From contig CAJGDL010000089.1 in the NCBI GenBank assembly GCA_904502075.1, forward strand, positions 1 to 7,169: a stretch of DNA of 7,169 nucleotides, in the 5' to 3' direction. This DNA comes from an uncultured Alistipes sp. GTDB taxonomy: Bacteria > Bacteroidota > Bacteroidia > Bacteroidales > Rikenellaceae. A program made the translations under genes and the position numbers. Shown here piece after piece: positions 1 to 6,822 of the stretch (the first letter of the stretch is position 1; every line of letters starts with the position of its first letter). The notes below the pieces were generated by a model that was not told the DNA's origin, ran no database searches, and saw only the letters and a list, made by a program, of their open reading frames with translations.

Positions 1-759
1 GGTGTCTTTGCCTTCCGCTTGGGCTATATGGTCGATATTATCGAGAAATACATCAAAGCGGCCGACTTTGCCGAGTTACGCAGCCGTTATGGTGAATTCC
101 CCAAGATTAGTTTCGACTACGAGGTGGCCGAAAAGGCGCAGTCGGTGGCTGTGGTTCCCTATGCCGGGGCCTGGAAGGATCTGGGTACCTGGAATAGCCT
201 GGCCGAAGAGTTGCCCGAGCACTGCATGGGCAACGGACATATCGACCCTAAGTGTGAAAATACCCATGTGGTCAATGAGTTGGAGTTGCCGATTCTCTGC
301 GTGGGGGTGAAGGATGTGATTGTGGCGGCTTCGCCCGACGGCATCCTGGTTTGCGACAAGGCGGCCAGCGAGGGAATGAAGTCGGAGGTGGAGAAATTCG
401 ACGGCCGTCCCATGTACGAGGAGCGTCGTTGGGGTACCTATCGTGTCCTGGGGCAGACGGTCTATCCCGATGGCCACCATTCGCTTACCAAACTCCTTCA
501 CTTGAATGCCGGTTGCTCGATCAGTTACCAAACCCATGCGCGTCGCGAGGAGGTTTGGACCTTTGTCGATGGCGAGGGTCTTTTGGTTCTTGAGGGCAAG
601 GTGACGAAGGTGGGACGCGGTGATGTGGCCCACATCCGTCGTGGTGAACTCCATGCTGTAAAGGCCCTTACGGATTTGGAGATTATTGAGGTGCAGGCAG
701 GCGACGAATTGGTGGAGGAGGATATCAAGCGCTATCCCTTCGAATTTCCGGCTTTATAG
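1..759 (+). CDS. manC: Mannose-1-phosphate guanylyltransferase-like protein with C-terminal cupin domain (5' end outside window)
   Basis: The reading frame is open from base 1 and ends at TAG 757-759, so the gene begins upstream and 252 C-terminal residues are visible. By family knowledge it transfers GMP from GTP to mannose-1-phosphate in the cytoplasm, giving GDP-mannose for surface glycans. Visible residues 1-135 match the end of the nucleotidyltransferase domain: GVFAFR (1-6), FDYEVAEKA (38-46) and the substrate-site region AWKDLGTWNSL (57-67). Residues 141-252 form the cupin part typical of type II phosphomannose isomerase/GMP fusions: RRWGTYRVL (142-150), QTHARREEVW (177-186), the downstream histidine in GELHAV (215-220) and IIEVQAGDELVEEDIKRY (228-245). 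The usual EHW of the cupin motif reads EVW here, so isomerase activity is uncertain. A related sugar nucleotidyltransferase cannot be excluded. The ATG at base 28 is internal, because family sequence continues upstream of it. A terminator follows, separating it from the efflux genes. Confidence 0.82.
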   Translation, partial: GVFAFRLGYMVDIIEKYIKAADFAELRSRYGEFPKISFDYEVAEKAQSVAVVPYAGAWKDLGTWNSLAEELPEHCMGNGHIDPKCENTHVVNELELPILCVGVKDVIVAASPDGILVCDKAASEGMKSEVEKFDGRPMYEERRWGTYRVLGQTVYPDGHHSLTKLLHLNAGCSISYQTHARREEVWTFVDGEGLLVLEGKVTKVGRGDVAHIRRGELHAVKALTDLEIIEVQAGDELVEEDIKRYPFEFPAL

Positions 760-781
760 CACTTCTTGAGACTTTTGAATG

Positions 782-821
782 ATTCCCCGAAGAGGCAGCG
801 GCCTTCTCGGGGAATTTTTTT
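782..821 (+). terminator. Intrinsic (Rho-independent) terminator after the manC-like gene
   Basis: A hairpin is followed directly by a T-tract. The outer stem pairs 782-790 (ATTCCCCGA) with 807-815 (TCGGGGAAT). One A-C mismatch and one G-U wobble follow, then AGGC (793-796) pairs with GCCT (801-804), leaving the tetraloop AGCG (797-800). Seven T residues (815-821) follow the GC-rich core. It lies 23 nt after the manC-like stop codon and before the efflux promoter, so it should end the upstream transcript and insulate the pump operon. Confidence 0.88.
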
Positions 822-913
822 GTTGTCGCCCAAATTTTTTTGATTTAAGCGCGAAAAATTCCGGTCTCGGAAAATCTGGTGATGCTTCGTGGGTGTGGAA
901 AAAGTACAGGGTT

Positions 914-921
914 TACTTTTG
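914..921 (+). promoter_or_regulatory. Second possible -7 element (TACTTTTG) within an inverted repeat
   Basis: TACTTTTG also fits TAnnTTTG. Its first seven bases form the right arm of an inverted repeat, AAAAGTA (900-906) against TACTTTT (914-920), with a 7-nt spacer. No -33 TTTG is evident upstream, and the region is AT-rich, so a chance match is plausible. It could be an alternative start site with a longer leader, or part of a regulator site. Confidence 0.25.
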
Positions 922-938
922 TTTTTTTTGAGTAAAAA

Positions 939-954
939 ATAGGATAAATCCTAT
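939..954. promoter_or_regulatory. Perfect 16-bp palindrome, candidate operator of the efflux operon
   Basis: The sequence ATAGGATAAATCCTAT consists of two perfect 7-bp inverted arms (939-945 and 948-954) around a central AA. It ends 8 bp before the predicted -7 element at 963-970 and covers the place where a Bacteroidota -33 element would lie. A dimeric repressor bound here would block RNA polymerase. RND pump operons are often controlled by TetR-, MarR- or AraC-type regulators, but no regulator gene is present in the window, so its identity is unknown. The operator role is inferred from symmetry and position alone. Confidence 0.5.
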
Positions 955-962
955 AAAATTCA

Positions 963-970
963 TATCTTTG
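963..970 (+). promoter_or_regulatory. Bacteroidota-type promoter -7 element for the efflux operon
   Basis: TATCTTTG matches the Bacteroidota primary sigma -7 consensus TAnnTTTG exactly. It lies 43 nt upstream of the adaptor start codon and would give a leader of roughly 35-40 nt. No TTTG lies at the usual 19-21 nt spacing upstream; the nearest, at 927-930, is 32 nt away. The -33 zone is instead occupied by the palindrome at 939-954. The promoter may therefore be weak, regulated or activator-dependent, which is inference. Confidence 0.62.
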
Positions 971-1013
971 CCAGATAATAGACAAAAATTCAAATCAAAT
1001 AATTAACATCAAC

Positions 1014-2183
1014 ATGAAGAAGAACTTTTATTATGCCGCGGCTCTTTTCGCACTCCTCTTTACGGCGTGTGGAAAGGCTCCGCAGACCCAGCAGGCTGTG
1101 CCTTACGCCTCGCTGACCCTGACCACCTCCGATGCTGAGATCGAAACCCGCTTCTCGGCCTCGATTCGTGGTCGCCAGGATATCAACATCATGCCGCAGG
1201 TGAGCGGAACGATCTCCAAGGTCTGCGTGTCCGAGGGCCAGGAGGTCCGCAACGGACAGATCCTCTTCGTTATCGACCAGGTGCCTTATCAGGCAGCCCT
1301 CCGCACGGCCGAGGCCAATGTGCAGGCCGCCGAGGCGGGGGTGGCTACGGCCCAACTCACCTACGACAGCAAGAAGGAGCTCTTTGCCAAAAATGTTGTC
1401 TCGGAGTATGACCTGCGTCTTGCCGAGAATCAGCTCCTGACGGCCAAAGCCTCGTTGGCACAGGCCGAGGCGCAGGAGGTGAATGCCCGCAACAGCCTGG
1501 GCTATACGGTGGTGAAGGCCCCTGCAAACGGCGTAGTGGGAACCATTCCCTACCGCGTGGGTGCCTTGGTGGGCCCCTCGATGTCCCAGCCCCTGACCAC
1601 GGTGTCGGACAATTCGCAGATGTATGTCTACTTCTCGATGAACGAGACGGCGCTGCTGAATATGTCGCGCAACATGGGTTCGATGGAGGCGGTGTTGAAG
1701 GCCCTGCCCAAACCGTTGCTCCAACTCAGTGATGGTTCGTTCTACTCCGAGGAGGGTGTTATCGAGACGATCAGCGGTGTGATTGATCCCACGACGGGCT
1801 CGATCTCGGTGCGTGCCGTCTTCCCCAATCCGGGCCGTCTGCTCCACAGCGGTGCTTCGGGCAATGTGGTGCTCCGACACCAGAACAAGGATTGCATCGT
1901 GATCCCCTGCATCGCCACCTATGAGTTGCAGGACAAGGTCTTTGTCTATGCCGTGGAGGAGGGCAAGGCCACCTCGAAGATGATCGAGGTGATCAAGCTC
2001 GATGGCAAGAACTACATCGTCAAGCGAGGCCTCAAGGCCGGCGAGGTGATCATCACCGAGGGGGTTTCGATGTTGCGCGAGGGTACCCCTGTCGTGCTTG
2101 AGAGCGATGTAAATGCCCCAGCTGCACCTGCCGAGGAGCAGTCCGCAACCCCCGCAGCCGAGAATCAAGAATCCAATGAGTAA
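1014..2183 (+). CDS. RND efflux pump periplasmic adaptor subunit (membrane fusion lipoprotein)
   Basis: This 389-residue protein of the AcrA/MexA (HlyD-like) family should link the inner-membrane pump to the outer-membrane channel across the periplasm. A signal peptide with a charged MKKN start and hydrophobic core ends in FTAC. Cys19 is the likely lipidated residue, although Phe at -3 is less usual than Leu. Domain order by eye: first lipoyl half near 55-90 (PQVSGTISKVCVSEGQEV, 61-78), alpha-helical hairpin 91-163 rich in A/E/Q, second lipoyl half 164-200 (VVKAPANGVVG), beta-barrel about 203-290 (GVIDPTTGSISVRA, 255-268) and membrane-proximal domain 291-362 (LKAGEVIITEG, 340-350). An Ala/Pro/Glu-rich, probably disordered tail follows (366-389). 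The start fits the signal peptide; the leader is AT-rich with no Shine-Dalgarno sequence, as is common in Bacteroidota. It is the first gene of the pump operon, 6 nt before the permease. The transported substrate cannot be told from this subunit. Confidence 0.95.
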   Translation: MKKNFYYAAALFALLFTACGKAPQTQQAVPYASLTLTTSDAEIETRFSASIRGRQDINIMPQVSGTISKVCVSEGQEVRNGQILFVIDQVPYQAALRTAEANVQAAEAGVATAQLTYDSKKELFAKNVVSEYDLRLAENQLLTAKASLAQAEAQEVNARNSLGYTVVKAPANGVVGTIPYRVGALVGPSMSQPLTTVSDNSQMYVYFSMNETALLNMSRNMGSMEAVLKALPKPLLQLSDGSFYSEEGVIETISGVIDPTTGSISVRAVFPNPGRLLHSGASGNVVLRHQNKDCIVIPCIATYELQDKVFVYAVEEGKATSKMIEVIKLDGKNYIVKRGLKAGEVIITEGVSMLREGTPVVLESDVNAPAAPAEEQSATPAAENQESNE

Positions 2184-2189
2184 GCGCGT

Positions 2190-5100
2190 ATGAATCTGAA
2201 ACATTTTATTGACCGTCCGGTACTTTCGACGGTCATCTCGTTGCTCATCATGTTGGCCGGCCTCATCAGTTTGATGATGCTGCCCATCGAGCAGTATCCC
2301 AATATCGCTCCACCGACGGTGGTGGTGCGTACCTCCTATCCGGGAGCCTCGGCCGAGACGATTCAGAAATCGGTGGTTGCCCCCCTTGAGGAGCAGATCA
2401 ACGGTGTGCAGGATATGACCTACATGACCTCTTCGGCATCGAATGCCGGTGGTGTCTCGATCACGGTCTACTTTAAGCAAGGAACCGACCCCGATATGGC
2501 TGCGGTGAATGTGCAGAATCGCGTATCGCGTGCCACCTCGGTGCTTCCGGCCGAGGTAAACAAGGTGGGTGTTCAGGTATTCAAGCGTCAGAGTTCGATG
2601 ATCAAAGTGGTGGGAATCACCTCGCCCGATGATACCTACGACGAGTCCTTCTTGGCGAACTACTTTATGAATAACATTCAGCCCAAGATGTTGCGTATCA
2701 ACGGTGTGGGTGAGTGTAATACGCTGGGAGCCAAGTACTCGATCCGTATCTGGATGAAGCCCGATATCATGGCGCAGTACAACCTGGTGCCTTCGGATAT
2801 CACGAACATCCTCAACGAGCAGAATATCGAGTCCTCGACGGGTAACCTGGGTGAGGATTCCGATAATACTTTCCAGTACACGATGCGCTATACGGGTCGT
2901 AAAGTTACGCCCGAAGAGTTCGAGGAGTTGGTGATCCGTTCGCTCTCGACCGGTGAGGTCTTGCGTTTGAGGGATGTTGCTCGCGTGGAGTTTGGTCAGG
3001 AGAACTACGCCTATTCGGGTGAGATCAACGGCCACCCGGGTGTAGCCTCGATGATCTACCAAACGGCCGGATCGAATGCCACCGAGATCCTGAAAAATAT
3101 AGACAAACTCCTCGAGGAGGAGCAGAAGAAGGCCCCCGCAGGTATTGAATTTGTTTCAATCCAGGATGTCAATGACTTCCTCTTTGCCTCGATTCACGAG
3201 GTGATCAAGACCCTCTTTGAGGCGATTATCCTCGTAATTTTGGTGGTCTATATCTTCTTGCAGGATCTGCGTTCGACGATCATTCCTTTGGTGTCGATCA
3301 TCGTCTCGTTGGTGGGAACCTTCGCCTTTATGATCGTGGCCGGATTTTCGATCAACCTGCTGACCCTCTTTGCCTTGGTGCTGGTGATCGGTACGGTGGT
3401 CGATGATGCCATCATTGTGGTCGAGGCTGTGCAGGCTCGCTTCGATGTGGGCTACAAATCCTCCTACATGGCTACGGTCGATGCCATGGGAGGTATTACC
3501 TCGGCCATCATCACCTCGTCGTTGGTCTTCATGGCCGTGTTCCTCCCCGTGTCGATGATGGGCGGTACGTCGGGTGTCTTCTATACGCAGTTCGGTATTA
3601 CGATGGCTGTGGCTGTGGCAATCTCGGCGTTGAACGCACTGACCCTCTCGCCGGCGCTCTGTGCCATGATTTTGAAACCCTATGTGGACGAAGAGGGCGT
3701 AGAGAAAGAAAACTTTGCTTCGCGTTTCCGCAAGGCCTATAACACGGCCTTCGGTGCTATGACCAAGAAATATCAGGTGGGCGTGAAACTCTTTATCAAG
3801 AGTAAAACGCTGCTTTGGGGTACGCTGTTGGTGGCTTTCGTTGCGATGGTCTACCTCTTTATGACCACCAAGACGGGTCTGATCCCCTCGGAGGATCAGG
3901 GAACGGTGATGGTCAACGTCACGGCTACGCCGGGATCGACTCTCGAGGAGACCCGAAAACTGATGGATCAGGTCGAGGAGCATATCGCTTCGCTGCCCCA
4001 GGTGCGTGTCTACGACAAGGTGGCCGGTTACGGTCTGTTGGCTGGTCAGGGCTCGTCGTATGGTATGCTCATCGTCAAGATGAAGGATTGGTCGTTGCGC
4101 CCCGAGAAGACGGATCATGTGGATTATGTCAGCAAACAGATCATGGCTCTTTGTGCCGATATTAAAGATGCACAGATCGTAGCCATCGTGCCGCCTATGA
4201 TCTCTGGTTATGGTACTTCGAGTGGTTTCTCGATGCACTTGCAGGATCTCAACGGTGTGGATATTCGTGACTTCTACAATGTGGCGATGCAGTATATCGG
4301 GGCGTTGAATCAGCGACCCGAAATCAAGATGGCCTACACGACCTACAATGTCAACTTCCCGCAGTATATGGTGGAGGTTGATGCTGCGAAGTGTAAGCGT
4401 GCCGGGGTCTCGCCGTCCGAGGTGCTCTCCACGATCGGAGGTTACTACGGAGGTCAGTATGTCTCGAACATGAACCGTTTCTCGAAGGTCTATCGTGTAA
4501 TGATCCAGGCCGAGGCCGAGCACCGCAAGGATGTTGAGTCGCTCGATAATATCTATGTACGAGTGAATGGGCAGATGGCTCCCGTGAGCCAGTTCGTTAC
4601 GCTGGAGAAGGTCTATGGCCCCGAGACGATGAACCGCTTCAACATGTATAACTCGATTGCTGTAAATGGCGAGGCCGCTGAGGGCTATTCGTCGGGTGAT
4701 GCCATTCGCGCCATCAAGGAGGTGGCTGCCGAGGTGCTGCCCCGTGGCTATGGCTATGAGTTTGCTGACTTGACGCGCGAGGAGGAGGGTACCGCCAACA
4801 ATGCTTTGGTTATCTATGGCATCTGCTTCCTGCTGATCTACCTCTTGCTGGCCGCTCTTTATGAGAGTTATTTCATCCCCTTCGCTGTCTTGCTGACCGT
4901 GCCGGTGGGTCTGATGGGTTCGCTCCTCTTTGCCCAGCTCTTCGGCTTGGAGAATAACATCTACCTCCAGACGGGTATGATTATGATCATCGGTCTTTTG
5001 TCGAAGACGGCTATCCTGATTACGGAGTTTGCCACGGAGCGTCGCTTGAGCGGCATGACGCTTGCCCAGGCTGCTGTTTCGGCCGCCAAGGCGCGTTTGC

Positions 5101-5384
5101 GTCCCGTGTTGATGACCGTTTCGACCATGATCTTCGGTATGTTGCCGCTGATGTTCGCTTCGGGTGTGGGTGCCAACGGTAACTCCTCGCTCGGTACGGG
5201 TGTTGTGGGCGGTATGCTGATTGGAACGGCAGCCCTGCTCTTCCTCACGCCGGGTCTGTTCATCTTCTTCCAATGGTTGCAGGAGAAGGTAAAGCCTGTA
5301 CACATTACCAACAACCCCGATTGGGCCATCCAAGCCGAGATCGAGGAGGTAAACAAAGTGCTCAACGATGATAATAAGGAGTAA
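2190..5384 (+). CDS. RND efflux transporter permease subunit (HAE-1 family, AcrB/MexB-like)
   Basis: This 1064-residue inner-membrane pump should exchange protons for substrate and is expected to work as a trimer. Its length and the opening FIDRPVLSTVISLLIMLAG (6-24) are typical of HAE-1. TM1 is near 9-31, the first large periplasmic loop runs to about 338, TM2-6 are near 340-495 and TM7 near 541-560. The second large loop extends to about 870, and TM8-12 to about 1033. The proton-relay residues are present: Asp405 and Asp406 in TM4 (GTVVDDAIIVVE), Lys939 in TM10 (LLSKTAILITEFA), and Arg969 and Thr976 in TM11 (ARLRPVLMT). Other family blocks are QYPNIAPP (35-42), GVGECNTLGAKYSIRIWMKP (172-191) and SEDQGTVMV (577-585). 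Most of the AcrB deep-pocket phenylalanines are replaced, so specificity probably differs from AcrB. It sits 6 nt after the adaptor and 6 nt before the outer-membrane gene. Only one of the codons TTA, CTA and TCA occurs in it (TCA at 3156). Drugs, bile salts or other amphiphiles are possible substrates by analogy only. Confidence 0.97.
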   Translation: MNLKHFIDRPVLSTVISLLIMLAGLISLMMLPIEQYPNIAPPTVVVRTSYPGASAETIQKSVVAPLEEQINGVQDMTYMTSSASNAGGVSITVYFKQGTDPDMAAVNVQNRVSRATSVLPAEVNKVGVQVFKRQSSMIKVVGITSPDDTYDESFLANYFMNNIQPKMLRINGVGECNTLGAKYSIRIWMKPDIMAQYNLVPSDITNILNEQNIESSTGNLGEDSDNTFQYTMRYTGRKVTPEEFEELVIRSLSTGEVLRLRDVARVEFGQENYAYSGEINGHPGVASMIYQTAGSNATEILKNIDKLLEEEQKKAPAGIEFVSIQDVNDFLFASIHEVIKTLFEAIILVILVVYIFLQDLRSTIIPLVSIIVSLVGTFAFMIVAGFSINLLTLFALVLVIGTVVDDAIIVVEAVQARFDVGYKSSYMATVDAMGGITSAIITSSLVFMAVFLPVSMMGGTSGVFYTQFGITMAVAVAISALNALTLSPALCAMILKPYVDEEGVEKENFASRFRKAYNTAFGAMTKKYQVGVKLFIKSKTLLWGTLLVAFVAMVYLFMTTKTGLIPSEDQGTVMVNVTATPGSTLEETRKLMDQVEEHIASLPQVRVYDKVAGYGLLAGQGSSYGMLIVKMKDWSLRPEKTDHVDYVSKQIMALCADIKDAQIVAIVPPMISGYGTSSGFSMHLQDLNGVDIRDFYNVAMQYIGALNQRPEIKMAYTTYNVNFPQYMVEVDAAKCKRAGVSPSEVLSTIGGYYGGQYVSNMNRFSKVYRVMIQAEAEHRKDVESLDNIYVRVNGQMAPVSQFVTLEKVYGPETMNRFNMYNSIAVNGEAAEGYSSGDAIRAIKEVAAEVLPRGYGYEFADLTREEEGTANNALVIYGICFLLIYLLLAALYESYFIPFAVLLTVPVGLMGSLLFAQLFGLENNIYLQTGMIMIIGLLSKTAILITEFATERRLSGMTLAQAAVSAAKARLRPVLMTVSTMIFGMLPLMFASGVGANGNSSLGTGVVGGMLIGTAALLFLTPGLFIFFQWLQEKVKPVHITNNPDWAIQAEIEEVNKVLNDDNKE
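5376..5381 (+). promoter_or_regulatory. Shine-Dalgarno-like AAGGAG before the outer-membrane factor gene
   Basis: AAGGAG lies 9 nt before ATG 5391, inside the last codons of the permease gene and touching its TAA stop (5382-5384). The adaptor and permease starts lack such a site. It supports the 5391 start and suggests translation coupled to, or boosted relative to, the permease. Confidence 0.55.
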
Positions 5385-5390
5385 CGAGTT

Positions 5391-6815
5391 ATGAGACGAA
5401 TTTTGATTTTTTGCACCGTGGCCCTCCTGGTGGGTTGCGGCATTTATAAGCCCTATTCGCGTCCCGAGGTAAAGACCGAAGCCCTCTACGGAGTGGAGTA
5501 TGAGACGACGGATACCACCTCGCTGGCCGACCTGGGCTGGCGCGATCTCTTCACTGACCCCTACCTGCAGCAGCTTATCGAGCGGGCTCTGGAGAACAAC
5601 AGCGACCTGCAAACGGCCCACCTGCGAGTGGAGGAGGCCCGTGCCACACTGAAGTCGGCTCGCCTGAGTTTCTTGCCCTCGTTCAACCTGTCGCCCAATG
5701 GCGGAATCTCGAGCTTTGCGGGCAATTCGAGCGGTTGGACCTATTCGGTGCCTTTGAATGCCTCGTGGCAGATTGACCTCTTTGGAGGAATCAACAATGC
5801 CAAGCGCAAGGCCAAGGCAACCCTCTACCAGTCGCAGGAGTATCGTCAAGCGGTGCGCACGCAACTCATTGCCGGGGTTGCCAACGCCTACTATACGCTT
5901 TTGATGCTCGACAGCCAGTTCGAGGTGACCAAGCGCACGGCCGAATCGCTTCAGCAGAGTGCTGAGACGATGGCTGCCATGATGCAGGCCGGTATGACCA
6001 ATCGTGCGGGCGTGGCGCAGATCGAGGCGGCCTACTTCTCGGCCAACACCTCGCTCTACGACCTTTCGCACTCGATTCTTCAGGCGCAAAATGCCCTCTG
6101 CCTGCTCTTGTGTGAGATCCCGCACGAGATCGAACGCGGTGTGCTTTCGACGCAGGAGTTGCCCGAGTCGTTGGCTACGGGACTTCCGGTGCGCTTGCTC
6201 TCGAATCGCCCCGATGTGCGTATGGCTGAGTACTCGCTCATGCAGGCATACTATGCTACGGCTGCTGCTCGTTCGGCCCTCTATCCGACCCTCACGCTGA
6301 GCGGAACCCTCGGTTGGACGAATAGTGCCGGTTCGGCGATTGTGAACCCGGCGGAGATCCTCCTCTCGGCCACTGGATCGCTTGTGGCTCCGATCTTCAA
6401 CGCGGGCAAGGCGCGTGCCCAACTGAAGATTGCCAAGGCGCAGCAGCAGGAGGCGCAGATTGCCTTCCAGCAGTCGCTCCTCAATGCCGGATCGGAGGTC
6501 AACGAGGCGTTGTCGCTGTGTCAAACGGCACGAGCCAAGCGCAAGTGGCGCGAACAGCAGATTGCCGCTTTGGAGTCGGCCTACGAGAGTACCCAACTCT
6601 TGATGAAGCACGGTTCGACCACCTATTTGGATGTGTTGACGGCCGAGCAGAACCTTCTCTCGGGCAAGATCTCGCAGATCACCGACCGCTTCGATGAGAT
6701 CCAAGGAACGATCAACCTCTACTCGGCTTTGGGTGGAGGTCGTGACGAGGCGGCTTATGAGGCTCCGAAGGATAAGAAGGCCGAGCGCAAGGCCCGACGC
6801 GCAGAGAAACGCTAA
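5391..6815 (+). CDS. RND efflux outer-membrane channel lipoprotein (TolC/OprM, NodT family)
   Basis: This 474-residue protein is expected to form the trimeric outer-membrane channel through which the pump expels substrate. The signal peptide ends in LVGC, with Cys16 as the likely lipidated residue, as in OprM. The two-fold repeated family architecture is visible. In the first half: LGWRDLFTDPYLQQLIERAL (48-67), NSDLQTAHLRVEEARA (70-85), LNASWQIDLFGG (122-133) and a helical stretch to about 240. In the second half: LPVRLLSNRPDVRMAE (265-280), where NRPDVR is the NodT/OprM signature, LYPTLTLSG (297-305), PIFNAGKARAQL (334-345) and TYLDVLTAEQNLL (411-423). The C-terminus ends in a strongly basic run (461-474, nine Lys/Arg in 14 residues), which I do not regard as standard for the family. 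An AAGGAG ribosome site supports the chosen start. The gene is third in the operon, 6 nt after the permease, so the pump can be fully assembled from this locus. Confidence 0.96.
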   Translation: MRRILIFCTVALLVGCGIYKPYSRPEVKTEALYGVEYETTDTTSLADLGWRDLFTDPYLQQLIERALENNSDLQTAHLRVEEARATLKSARLSFLPSFNLSPNGGISSFAGNSSGWTYSVPLNASWQIDLFGGINNAKRKAKATLYQSQEYRQAVRTQLIAGVANAYYTLLMLDSQFEVTKRTAESLQQSAETMAAMMQAGMTNRAGVAQIEAAYFSANTSLYDLSHSILQAQNALCLLLCEIPHEIERGVLSTQELPESLATGLPVRLLSNRPDVRMAEYSLMQAYYATAAARSALYPTLTLSGTLGWTNSAGSAIVNPAEILLSATGSLVAPIFNAGKARAQLKIAKAQQQEAQIAFQQSLLNAGSEVNEALSLCQTARAKRKWREQQIAALESAYESTQLLMKHGSTTYLDVLTAEQNLLSGKISQITDRFDEIQGTINLYSALGGGRDEAAYEAPKDKKAERKARRAEKR

Positions 6816-6822
6816 TGAAGGA

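Noticed and set aside
76..654. A 192-codon minus-strand frame across the manC-like gene.
   Set aside because: It overlaps clearly recognised coding sequence on the + strand, and its product shows no family motif. It is a shadow frame.
833..860. Inverted repeat AATTTTT / AAAAATT with a 14-nt loop, considered as a second terminator or operator.
   Set aside because: It is composed only of A and T in an AT-rich region with a long loop, and has no GC core. The real terminator lies just upstream.
859..872. Short inverted repeat TTCCG-GTCT-CGGAA.
   Set aside because: Arms of only 5 bp, with no promoter element beside it, are expected by chance.
3156..6704. An 1182-codon open frame on the minus strand, and a similar 690-codon one at 990-3062.
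   Set aside because: Both lie in exact antisense register to the RND genes and are open only because TTA, CTA and TCA are avoided there. Their translations are rich in Arg, His and Leu with no recognisable domain, and the sense genes are unmistakable.
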